From NCBI GenBank assembly GCA_039566865.1, contig CM076948.1:12225001-12289000 (forward strand): 64,000 nt of DNA, in the 5' to 3' direction. The DNA is from Aurelia coerulea (Eukaryota > Cnidaria > Scyphozoa > Semaeostomeae > Ulmaridae). The notes under the pieces are model-generated. The model was not told the origin of the DNA and searched no databases. It saw only the letters and a program-made list of their open reading frames with translations. Position numbers and translations under genes: made by a program. Every line of letters begins with the position of its first letter. Positions within the stretch are counted from its first letter, which is position 1. This document shows, one piece after another, positions 41,955-51,206 of this stretch.

Positions 41955-42640
41955 GAAATAGGAGGACTAGAATGCGTGGTCTATTGTTTCGCTTTTGTTT
42001 GGTGTGTAATACGCATGGGGAGCAAAGATGGTAGCACCACGTTGGTAAAAGATTTGGATAAACAAAGAACCCGCAGTGGTAAGACTTACACCGCTCTTCT
42101 GTTTTGGTGCTGCTGGCTTGCAGAAAGGCAACGAAATATCAAGAACAAGTCATTTTAAAGTAAGTAGTGCCATAGGCATTTCAATTTTCATCAATTACGA
42201 GCCACTTTTAGTAGTTTTAGTCATTGATATCGACCTTAGAACGTAGCCACTTAGGCCGAAGTTTGTCAGATCTGCCCACTGGAAGTTAACTGGACGTGCT
42301 TGAAAGGCAGCATGCCTGCCAATATTTATGTTTTCATCATATCAAACGTGTTTTCATTGCAATCTACATTTCATCTCTGATCATTTACATATTTAGAAGG
42401 AAGTTTGAGCTTCAACGAAAAGAGAAAATTGACGAAACTTTTGCGTTATATGTAGGGTAGACCTATCAACTTTTGGCCCTACATGCTTAATCTGCCAACA
42501 TTTGTGGTTCGTTAGTGGCAACAACAAGCGAAAGTTTGATTTAATAAACTCAACAATTTTCAAAATTACCCTCCAGTAATGATCCAAGTAAACAATTCTA
42601 TCAATTTGAAGCATCAACGTGCAATAGCAATCAAGACTAG
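41955..42640. other. Unassigned sequence
   Basis: A 60-codon plus-strand frame at 41976-42158 (includes a GTAAGT-like site at 42159) is weak exon evidence only. Nothing else recognised. Confidence 0.3.
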
Positions 42641-42648
42641 GCCCGCTC

Positions 42649-42667
42649 GGCGCGGCTTCGCCGCGCC
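42649..42667. repeat. Perfect GC hairpin, 8 bp stem
   Basis: GGCGCGGC TTC GCCGCGCC forms a perfect stem with a three-base loop, in otherwise AT-rich DNA. It resembles the hairpins at 45.2 kb. Confidence 0.7.
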
Positions 42668-42927
42668 TTCGTGTTCCTTTTAGCTTCGCTGTAGTTCGTC
42701 TAAGTGGCAGTACTAAAGTGGAAAATGTATCTTGGTTAGTTCACTAAATAAAGAAGTACTTAAATGGAAATTGATACTCTCTCCTCTGCCTCGACACACG
42801 ATATTGGCTTTATGGGTATTTATTTACTTTGAGTATTCACGCGCCTTTAAGCTGAAGGTAATGTATATAAGTGTATTTTGAGATTTGCTTCTTCCGTGGA
42901 AGTTTGGACGTGAAAGAGATGAATTTG

Positions 42928-43935
42928 CTAAAAAGTTAGTTGCCGTCGTTGTTGTGGGTGCCCTGGTTGCTTCAGTTTTTTCAGTTGAGTTAATCTAGCG
43001 GCGTTTGTTGCCCTAAAGGGGCTCCATCGCCAAACGATAAGCAAATACGTAAACTCGCACGTGTCACTAATTTTCAATTGTTCATCCATTGTTTTCTGCA
43101 GTTTGTTTGGTGGCTTCACCCAAGCCACCAAAAAGTGACCGTTAAAAATCCACTTATATCCGAGCAATGGTACAAGATACGAATGTTTGGTTTTTTCCTT
43201 AGTGAAGTACAATGATTTATGTCCAAACGGCAACCTTCATTTTGAAAAAAATATGAAAATCCTATGTGATATCACCTTTCAGAAAAACTGCGAAAATCAT
43301 CGTTTCGTTTACAAAGCTGCCTTAGCGCTTTTAGCTGCGTTAGTTGTTTAACCGGCCTCGGTTGGTTTAGTGGCCTTACTTATGTTAGTTGGCTTCTTAG
43401 TTGTTGAGTAGATGTAGCTGCGCTTCTTGCCCGTGGACTTAGTTGCGCCAGGACCTTCAGTGCCCTTAGTTGTCTTATTGGCCTTGGTAGCTTTAGTGGG
43501 CTTTCTTGCGTTAGTTGGCGTCTTTTTTTAGTTGCTAAGTAGATCTGGTTGCGTTTCTTACCTAAGTGGAGTTGGTTATAGCTCGATTTGATTTGATTTT
43601 ATCTTTTTTACCCATGTTAGCCCCTCAGTTATAATAACTGATTTATAGGAGGCCATGCTAGAAACTTAAAATAACTAACAATTTACAATATATTTGTTGA
43701 TCTAATAAATTACAATTTGTTATTTGATGATTCATTTTGCACTTCTTTGTTTAATGCTTTCATGGTTGAAGATGAAGAACTTCTAACTTCAGCGCCTTTG
43801 GTGGCGTTAGTTGCCTTATTGGCGTAAGTTGCTTTGGTGGACTTAGTTATGATAGTTGTTGTCTTGTTTCAGTTGTGGAGTTGGTTTTATGTTGTTTCTT
43901 CCCTCAGTGGACTTAGTTGCCTCAGCGCCTTTAGT
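42928..43935 (-). repeat. Degenerate Thr/Lys/Ala-rich coding-like tract, part 1
   Basis: The plus strand is full of GTTAGTTGCC / TTAGTGGC variants. On the minus strand these read, through frameshifts, as NARKPTKATKANKTTKGTEG, GATKSTGKKRSYIYSTTKKP and NTTKGAEATKSTEGRNN: A-T-K or K-x-T-K periodicity similar to H1-like or other basic repeat proteins. A LINE-like 3' tail (AAATC)n lies at about 43585-43605 and interrupts it. It is either a decayed repetitive gene or a minisatellite of about 9-12 bp. Confidence 0.4.
43590..43800 (-). pseudogene. Possible LINE 3' end with (AAATC)n tail
   Basis: On the minus strand a short coding-like end (VRSSSSTMKALNKEVQNESS) is followed by TCAGTTATTATAACTGAGGG GCTAAC and an (AAATC)n tail. 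A hairpin then GGGGCTA near the tail matches the plan of the LINE 3' ends at 59.58 kb. Confidence 0.4.
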
Positions 43936-44345
43936 GGTGTTCATGGAGTTCATTGAATTGGAAAAGTTGGAGAATATTGAAAAGAATTACTAATTAGGCC
44001 AAAATGGCAGCCAGAATGATATCATAATAAAAAGTGCTGACATCGGCAAATTCCAGAAATTTCGGCTCTTTATTTGCATATTCATTTGCTATGTGATGCT
44101 CCATAATTCAAGGAAATCTTCCCATTGACATCATGGAAAACAATTATTTTGCTGCTACCTGCTTCCAAATATGGGCATGCCTCGTGTAGCATTTGCTGCG
44201 TTAGCTGTCGTAGCTGGTGCTGCTGCTTTACTTGCCCCGGTTGCGTTAGCTTCGTTTTCTGGTTGTCTTTTAGCTGCTCAGTAAGTGTTGAATCTCCTTG
44301 TGCAAGGTATATTTGCAATAATTATAAGGGAAAGAGACTATGTCA

Positions 44346-44520
44346 TCAGGGGGTGAATTTCGGTGAAGTTGGCAATGTGCCAAGTGACGTCATTAAACTT
44401 CGCAAGGTGCCAAGTCACATGGTGGAAACCTGGCATGATGCCAAGACACGTGACGTACATTGGCAGCTTGCCAGGTAAGTCACGTGATATGGGGGCTAGG
44501 CACGTGACTGCCCCTAACAA
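44346..44520. promoter_or_regulatory. NFI-like / CRE / E-box array 1
   Basis: Four palindromic sites at about 30 bp spacing: TTGGCAATGTGCCAA (44369-44383, perfect TTGGC-N5-GCCAA), TTCGCAAGGTGCCAA, CTGGCATGATGCCAA (44430) and TTGGCAGCTTGCCAG (44460). Between them lie TGACGTCA (44385-44392), TCACATG, CACGTGACGT and TCACGTGA, and then GGCACGTGACTGCC. These are textbook binding cores for NFI, CREB/ATF and bHLH factors. Function is inference; no gene start is evident next to it. Confidence 0.5.
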
Positions 44521-44639
44521 TTAACCGTGGTAGCACTCTTTTGTTCCTTAGTAACAAACTTGTATTGTCTTAACTTACTATAACCGCTGTCATTAAGCAT
44601 TTTCATAAATGGAGCTCCGTATATTCTTAGAAAGAGCAC

Positions 44640-44705
44640 CATTGTGGAGGAGAAGATATCACGTGATATGAGTGTGGTCACGTGACAGCCCCCAATAGGT
44701 GATAA
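44640..44705. repeat. Partial copy of the array end
   Basis: TATCACGTGATATGAGTGTG then GTCACGTGACAGCCCCCAAT repeats the terminal part of arrays 1 and 2 (two CACGTG boxes, then a C-rich end). Confidence 0.55.
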
Positions 44706-44911
44706 TGATCGCTGGGACCGATCATGCACCCCACCACCCTACCACCTCGTTGATACTGCGGGATGAAGCCCTGACAGAGCGCCGTTGTGAAGGAGGATAC
44801 CGCTGGCACCACCTTGCCAGCCCCTGCGAAGGTGAACGTGCATATGACGTGTGATGTGACGTCTTAGGTTGTTTACCATCGAGCAGCGACTGGATTGTTC
44901 GTTGATAGCCC

Positions 44912-45200
44912 TTGATAGCACCATCAAATGTCATTAGTTGGGAAGACCATCGGCTGTCACTCAAAAACAATAACCTGCTAGAGAAGGCTGCCAACAAATT
45001 TCCCCCGCTGATACCCCAGCAGCTGGAGGTCACCCCAAAATTTGGGGATTGGATGACACATGTAGATTTTCCCGTCGATTTTTCGAGACGAAGAGCGAGA
45101 TTCCCGAGCACGGGAGAGCTGAGATCTCGGTATGGCAAACAAACAAATTCAGCGTTTGATGTTGCCTGCTCAGGTGTTAGTAATATAAGGCTAGGAATCC
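44912..45200 (+). CDS. Unrecognised open frame before the GC hairpins
   Basis: The frame reads EDHRLSLKNNNLLEKAANKF, PQQLEVTPKFGDWMTHVDFP, VDFSRRRARFPSTGELRSRY. It has balanced, globular composition and is more GC-rich than its surroundings. It runs into the hairpin cluster at 45194, beyond which the translation is low-complexity. A minus-strand frame overlaps it. I do not recognise the protein; it could be a captured or decayed host exon. Confidence 0.35.
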
Positions 45201-45300
45201 GAACCCGCGCTGCGCGCGGGTTCGGAGTTCCCAGCTCCTGTGGAGGGCTTGGGCGCCTTCTACGCCCAGGCCGCCTGCGGCGGCCACTGTCGCACTTCGC
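45194..45300. repeat. Cluster of GC-rich hairpins
   Basis: CCGAACCCGCGC TGC GCGCGGGTTCGG (45199-45225) is a perfect 12 bp stem with a 3 base loop. CTTGGGCG...CGCCCAGG follows (about 45249-45271), then GGCCGCC TGC GGCGGCC (45269-45285). Three hairpins in 90 bp within AT-rich DNA. Confidence 0.8.
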
Positions 45301-45459
45301 GCGCCGCAATATCAGTACTTTCAGTGTTATTTTCTTGGTTGGTGTGGTTGCTTTACATTTGCTCTTTTATCCGTCATTGTTATAGTTACCTTAGCTGATG
45401 TATTTGGATTGGTAGATGAAGCGAGAATAGTTGCCGCAGTTCTTCACGTACATGAAGCG

Positions 45460-45520
45460 TGTTAGTAGTAGGCCTTAATTAGTAGTAGGCCTTAATTAGT
45501 AGTAGGCCTTCTTAGTAGGC
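45460..45520. repeat. Short tandem repeat TTAGTAGTAGGCCTTAA
   Basis: TTAGTAGTAGGCCTTAA is repeated three times (about 45462-45510). It may be a fresh expansion of the surrounding degenerate TTAGTTGCC pattern. Confidence 0.7.
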
Positions 45521-45889
45521 GTTAGTTAGCTCTCGTAGCCTTAATTAGCTGTAATTTTAGCAATTTATTTTCTAGCCTACTTTAAATAGATTTTTAATAA
45601 TTAAAAATAATAACAAAAATAATAATGTGTATAGTTATTGCAGTTAACTTTATTCTCTTCTTTTTTCATTAAGTCACATGTTTGTTATTGTTTTCTAGCT
45701 ATCCTCTTGACTTTAGTGGCGTTAGTAGCCCAAGGGCGGTGTGCGGGAGCGGTAGTTTGCATTTAATTTAATCCAGAATTTTTTTAATGAAAAATCCATC
45801 AAAATTCCCTACAAACCCCATTGTTTGAAAGAGTCCCGGAGGCTTTTTGGGAAGAAAGATAGACCCCTTGGCTTCCTCAGGCAGCTGTT

Positions 45890-46660
45890 TTTGCTTCAGT
45901 AGGGTTGATTTAGTTGACTGGTATTTTTTCACTTTGGTGTTTGTTTGTTTTGTGGCGTTAGTAGCCTTCGTTGTTGGAGAAATTAGTTGTTGCCTTTGTT
46001 TTAGTGGATGCGTTATTCGTTTGGTAGAAATGACGTAGTCGTAATTCTTGGCTTAGCGGCCATAGTAGCTTTTTTGCTGTTATTAACGGTACCATCGTTG
46101 TTGTGGTAGCATTGTTCATTTGGTTGCCGAAGTAGCGTTTGTTGCGCTCATCTCTTGATTTAATGAAGTTGCTCTTCTTGCGTCATTGCCGTAAGTTACA
46201 GTTGCATTTCGTGACGTTGTGATTATTATGACCGCTTCGGTAGATCTCCAGTCTCCCTACTCGTAGAGCTTTATTCGTTTCAGTAGAGTTGATTTAGATT
46301 CCTTCGTTGCCCTTGTCTTTCTTCCTTTTGTGGCGTTGGTAGCGTTTGTTGTGGGAGAAATTAGTTGTTAACTTCTTTTTGGAATGTGCGTTATTTGTTT
46401 AGTAGAGAAGATGTAGTCGTAATTGTTGCCATAGTGGCCGTAGTAGCTTTTGTGCCCTTAGTTGCTATCCTTGCGTTATTATTGTTAGTTGTGCAAGGTA
46501 AACCTCGCTGTTCTGGTTGCATTAGTTGTTGAAGTTCCTCCCAGTAGCTTTAACTCCGTCCATTAATGTAGTTGCTCTTCTTGGCTGAGTTCCCTTAGTT
46601 GCATTTGCTGACGTTGTTGTTATTTTAGAACGTTTCCGTAGATCTCAGCCTCCCTTGTGG
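45890..46660. repeat. Degenerate tract, ~375 bp tandem duplication
   Basis: TTCAGTAGGGTTGATTTAG near 45893 recurs as TTCAGTAGAGTTGATTTAG near 46280, and TTGTGGCGTTAGTAGCC...GAGAAATTAGTTGTT recurs as TTGTGGCGTTGGTAGCG...GAGAAATTAGTTGTT. On the minus strand parts again read as A-T/K rich (NARIATKGTKATTATMATIT). This is part 2 of the Thr/Lys/Ala-like tract. Confidence 0.6.
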
Positions 46661-46754
46661 AAGATAACATCAGGTAGGCAGACTGCAAGAGTTATACTCA
46701 GCCCTTCGAGGAAAGTTTTCAGGAAATAGTGAAGGAAATGGACTGCTCATGCAC

Positions 46755-46930
46755 AGGGGCATTTGTGTGGGGAAGTTGGCACAGTGCCAAATGACGTCAC
46801 ATAATTTGGCAAAGTGCCAAATCACATGACCGGAACTTGGCACCGTGCCAAGTCACATGACCAATTTTGGAACTTTGCCAAGTAAGTCACGTGACATGGG
46901 GGCAGACACGTGACTGCCCCCAACTAATGT
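46755..46930. promoter_or_regulatory. NFI-like / CRE / E-box array 2
   Basis: Four TTGGC-N5-GCCAA-type palindromes at 46776, 46806, 46837 and 46867, spaced 30-31 bp; the first three are perfect. TGACGTCA lies at 46792-46799, TCACATG twice, TCACGTGAC and GACACGTGACTGCCCCC after. It is homologous to array 1, 2.4 kb upstream. The spacing is close to three helical turns, so sites would face the same side of DNA. Confidence 0.55.
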
Positions 46931-47064
46931 GAGATAGTGTGACTGCCCTCACAGTGTAGTCTCCTTTTGTATGGGATAGGTCATTTGAAATTAGCCAAAA
47001 AAAGAAAGAAAAAAAGAAAAAAGTAGCAATTCTTTGGAATTTCAAGAATACTATCTCTTGATGA

Positions 47065-47600
47065 TTGAATTCACATTTTTATACATTTCAAAATAAATGT
47101 TTATCGACAATGTACCAGTTTACTTGGTACCAAATGGGTTCAAAACGTGCTTTCTTAGATTTCCCCTGCAACTTTATTTACACAAACAGCACGGTTTATA
47201 CTTATTACGTTGTTGTTGTTATCCTCCTAGGATTTGTCTATTCGTTTATATATCTGTCGTATTATCCTATTTTGTTCATGTTCGTGGGAAGAAATGTATT
47301 TTTCATTCGTTATTGTGGGTATACTTGTTTGTTATGCTGTTTGTCAATTGTTAATGGTGGCTACATCGTGGTTGATTTGCAATTAGGACCAGCAGCGAGA
47401 AGATTTCTTTGTGATGATGCCGGTTGAAGTTAATCAATGGCGGGCAACAATAGGGTGTTTCCGTGTATCCATTCAAATATCCTGTCCCTTGAGCAAAACT
47501 ATTAGTCAATTCTCAATTCTTTTTCAAGTTCTTAAACTTTACTGGTTTTTGTTGTTGTTTTATTGCAATCTCAGTCCTTGTTCTGCCCCTTGCATCAATG
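47065..47600 (+). other. Hydrophobic open frame upstream of a 2A LINE
   Basis: The frame at 47065-47427 encodes hydrophobic stretches (VVVVILLGFVYSFIYLSYYP, LFMFVGRNVFFIRYCGYTC). It may belong to the 5' region of the family A LINE starting near 47.6 kb, or simply reflect T-rich DNA. No motif. Confidence 0.25.
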
Positions 47601-47932
47601 ATATATTTTCTTGCAGTGCACTCTGTGGCAACACAGTTATGTTTCTTGCCCTTGTTCGCCTGCGTGCATCAATTTGTGAAGATCTCACTTTATACGACTT
47701 TAGAACTTCTAAAACGAATCCCATACAGCATTATTGAACTTGTTCGATATAAGCATCTTGCCTTTAAGAAATATCTTTTTCTGTATGCCTACTTTTACAT
47801 TGGGTGTACAACATGCTACACACTCCATACTCAATGGCTGGTAAGCAAGACCATTTTGCTTAGTGGTGATGTTGAAACTAACCCTGGTCCAGAAACATTT
47901 AGTTTTTGCTGTTGGAATTTGAATAGCATCAG
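47598..47932 (+). pseudogene. Family A LINE 5' part with perfect 2A motif
   Basis: A hydrophobic N-terminal region (ATQLCFLPLFACVHQFVKIS; FLYAYFYIGCTTCYTLHT) precedes LLSGDVETNPGP at 47862-47894, a perfect D-V-E-x-N-P-G-P 2A consensus. The start of an APE endonuclease follows directly (ETFSFCCWNLNSI). In 2A-bearing LINEs ribosome skipping is known to separate the leader from the enzyme. The endonuclease is lost: at about 47932 the sequence jumps to the RT. Confidence 0.75.
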
Positions 47933-47935
47933 ATT

Positions 47936-48466
47936 TACTCGACCCCAATCAGTCGGGTTTTCGTCCCGGTGACTCAACAGTCAACCAATTACTTTCTATA
48001 ACGCATACAATTTTTCAGACATTTGACTGCAATCCCCCGCTGGATGTTCGTTCCGTGTATCTCGATATTTCAAAAAGCATTTGATAGGGTATGGCACGAG
48101 GGTCTTATTTACAAACTGAAGCGATGTGGTGTTTCGGGGCAACTTCTTTCTCTTATCCAAAATTTTCTTGAGGATCGAAAACAGCGAACGGTTCTGAATG
48201 GACAGTGTTCTAATTGGGGAGATATTTTGGCAGGAGTGTCCCAGGGTTCTATTTTAGGACCGTTGTTATTTCTTGTGCATATAAATGATCTCTCTGCAGA
48301 TTTGGAATGTAATGCTAAACTTTTTTCTGATGATACGTCCTTGTTTACGGTTGCCAGAGAAACCAATGAAGCTGCAGAACACATGAACAATGACCTGAAA
48401 CTAATTAGCCAGTGGGCCCATGATTGGAGGATGTCCTTTAATCCTGACCCCCAAAAGCAAGCATAT
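47936..48466 (+). pseudogene. Family A RT palm, internally deleted copy
   Basis: The reading is LDPNQSGFRPGDSTVNQLLS, VRSVYLDIS (frameshift) K-A-F-D-R-V-W-H-E-G, KRCGVSGQLLSLIQNFLEDR, GVSQGSILGPLLFLVHINDL and KLFSDDTSLFTVARETNEAA. The catalytic box is FSDD instead of FADD and PQG is SQG. It ends at NPDPQKQA, where it continues in frame into gypsy RNase H. Confidence 0.85.
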
Positions 48467-49708
48467 ACTGACAATAATCCATTAACCTATGTACTAACAT
48501 CTGCGAAACTGAATGCTACTGGTTTACGATGGGTCAATGAGCTAGCCGACTTTAACTTTACTATCAAGTATCGACCAGGTAAAGCTAATAGCGATGCCGC
48601 TACCCTTTCGAGAATTCCCGATTTTGAGTCGTACATGAGCACGTGCACCGAGGAAACGTTGCCTCAAACCAGATCTGCTGTAACGTGTGCTGTAAATCTG
48701 ATAGCTAAAGGTAAATCAACTTGGGTTTCACCACTTACATACGATTCAAATGTTTTCGCTATTGACAGTACAACGTCTTCACAAGATGTATCCATCAACG
48801 TAAACGACTTAATCGAAGCCCAGTTAAATGACCCAGTAACAAGTCGCGTTATTCATTTTCTTGAAACAGGAAAAAAAACCATTATCTAAAGACCTTTTAC
48901 ACGAATCTCCTGATGTCAAACGATTGCTGCGTGATTGGCCTAAACTTGCAATCTCTAATGGTCTTTTGAAGCGTAAAAGAGGTACCATTTCACAAATTGT
49001 TTTGCCAAAAATATTTATCACCGTCTTGTGCTTTAAGAGCTTCATGAAGAAATGGGTCATCTAGGGACAGAACGCGTTTTAGATCTAGCCAGACAACGAT
49101 TCTTTTGGTCCCAGATGGAAAAATATATTTAATATTTTATTCAAAATGTGTGTAGCTGTATAAAACAAAAGCGTCCAACGTTTCAAGCCAGAGCTCCTTT
49201 GCAACCAATTGTTACTACATCTCCGTTTGAAATGGTGTCAATCGACTTTTTACATTTGGAACGTAGCAAAGGAGGACATGAATATATTTTGGTTATTGTA
49301 GACCATTTCACACGATTTGCTCAAGCGTACGCCACACGAAATATATCCGCTAAAACTGCTGCTTCAAAATTGTATGATGATTTTATCTTACGTTTTGGAT
49401 TTCCTTCCAAGATTCATCACGACCAAGGTGGAGAATTTGAGAATAAGCTTTTCGATCATCTCCAAAAACTTTGTAACATCAAACATTCGCGTACAACACC
49501 TTATCATCCGCAAAGTAACGGACAAGTAGAACGTTTTAATCGTACATTGTTGTCGATGCTTCGTACTTTACCAGAATCGTATAAAAGCAGTTGGCCCGAG
49601 CATCTAAATAAAGTAACTCACGCTTACAATTGTACACGCAATGACTCTACTGGTTTTTCGCCCTTCTATTTTCTGCTTGGTAGACACCCTCGTTTGCCTA
49701 TCGACTAG
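48461..49708 (+). pseudogene. Ty3/gypsy RNase H end and integrase
   Basis: The frame YTDNNPLTYVLTSAKLNATG, then FTIKYRPGKANSDAATLSR is the C-terminal RNase H/linker of Ty3/gypsy pol. After a stop and frameshifts the zinc-binding remnant ([26 protein letters not shown]) and the integrase core follow at 49148-49708: [57 protein letters not shown]. The D, D and E catalytic residues are present. Gag, protease, RT and LTRs are absent. It ends at PRLPID. Confidence 0.9.
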
Positions 49709-49980
49709 CCTGCGTGCAGACTTTACTATTGTGGAGGAGTTAGAGGCGAAAAGGGAAAGGTAAAGTCTGCGCATCCACTCAAGTTTTTCCGTTCCAGCGA
49801 TAAATTTTATCCCCCGTCCTCATTGTCTAAGGACCAATCAAGTTCGTCTTTTGATTTCTCGAAAGTATTGTTCTCTCTCACCTTGCATCTGATTGGTTAC
49901 AACTAGAACAATCGGTGATCTGCATTTGCGTGTTGTCCAGCCCTTTATCGTGTGTAGACCTAAGCTTCGCGTGTCTCGTA
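49709..49980. other. Possible 5' region of the zinc-finger exon
   Basis: Includes an imperfect inverted pair, TGCAGACTTTAC and GTAAAGTCTGCG (49716-49773). No ORF of note. Could be promoter DNA of the exon at 49983, unproven. Confidence 0.3.
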
Positions 49981-49982
49981 CA

Positions 49983-50202
49983 ATGGCGGATCAGGCACTG
50001 TGTTTGTGTGGATTTTGTGCCGAGGCGATTTTGGAGCCTAAAGACAGATTCCTTGTTGAAACCAGCTTTGCATCATTCAATCCTATCGAAGAAATTAGAA
50101 CCATTTCTTTCAAATATATTTTATCGTCGACGTCGAAGCATGTTTGCAGAAAATGTGTCGACTTGCTGAAGGAAAGGAAAACCGCTCGAACAAAGTTGCT
50201 AG
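49983..50202 (+). CDS. Candidate first exon, Cys-rich zinc-binding N-terminus
   Basis: ATG in ACAATGGCGG opens MADQALCLCGFCAEAILEPK, DRFLVETSF..., then KHVCRKCVDLLKERKTARTK. The C-x2-C ... C-x2-C arrangement over about 55 residues resembles ZAD-like or similar treble-clef modules found at protein N-termini. The open frame ends at a GTTAGG, a donor-like site, exactly where a MITE begins (CTAG/GTTAGGG), so the donor may be created or destroyed by the insertion. Downstream exons are not visible. Confidence 0.45.
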
Positions 50203-51202
50203 GTTAGGGTGGGGTAATATAGGTCGAAAATGAGCAAAATCTCAAAAGGGATAGCTGGTAAAACGAGACTAAAATGCAAAACATTTCAAAAGTTTCGTTT
50301 AATTGACATTCAGTGCTTCTTCTTTCTTCGGAAAAAATCTTTTTTACAAAATTTTCTTTTTTGGCAACTAAAATAGGCCCACTTTTTCCGACGAGCGGGA
50401 AAAGTGGGTCTATTTTCAAAACTCGTACAAAATCGGCATATGAAAGGCCAAATGATTAAAAAAATTTATGGACTTACGCTACGTTTCCCAACCATTTTCT
50501 ATTCAATAAAATCACAGTCTTTGCCATTTATCACAAGCAATCCCGTGCCCGCGACGAAAATAAAACTACGGTCATTATGCTGTGATCCACCATCGTTGCG
50601 AATTGCAAGTCAGTGATCGGATTTAATAAAATAACAGTCAAATAAAGATGTTTGTAGTATGTATACTCCAATTTACTGGTTACAGGACAGCAACTGCGGT
50701 AATAAGAAACCCGTTTTCTCATTTTAGACAGAAAACAACGTGGCAGGATGAATATAAGTGCGAAAATTTTAAGCAATTCAAGGCTTCGTTGAATTTGATT
50801 AATGGCTGAATTCTCAGTAGGCCCAAATTACCCCACCGGGTAAAAAAATAAAAATAAAAAGAACAATCGCGTCAATGACTTCGAACTAAACGTTATTTCA
50901 TTTGCAAAAGACCAAACTCTCACCTCATGGTCATCAAATGGACCAGAAAAGCAAAACAACAGTGGCAGGATAAAGTTTTCTTTGGCGTTGAAATTCTTGC
51001 ACAATAGGCCGTTCAGTAAAGTTATTTTATAAAACGACTGGAGATACATTTAAGACGAATACTTTATGTAAAAAGGCAGTTTATTATGCAGACATTCAAA
51101 GAAAAATAGCCAGCCTTTCTTCCATTTAACGAGACAGGATATTTCTAGCGAAAAGCTCAGTAGACCCACTTTACCCCGTAGACCCACATTACCCCACCCT
51201 AC
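50203..51202. mobile_element. MITE with GGTAGGGTGGGGTAAT ends, CTAG target
   Basis: Left end GTTAGGGTGGGGTAATATAG, right end CATTACCCCACCCTACC; flanked by CTAG at 50199-50202 and 51203-51206. Internal GGGTCTA/TAGACCC and GTAAAGTGGGTC-like motifs occur. About 1 kb, no transposase. A second, inverted copy is at 58788-60110. Confidence 0.75.
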
Positions 51203-51206
51203 CCTA

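Noticed and set aside
42640..45300. GC-rich hairpin regions as bacterial DNA or integron attachment sites.
   Set aside because: Surroundings are eukaryotic transposon DNA with splice-like signals; there is no integrase or gene cassette nearby.
47065..47427. Hydrophobic 120-codon ORF as a membrane protein gene.
   Set aside because: The region is T-rich, overlapping frames are also open and hydrophobic, and no start context or family motif supports it.
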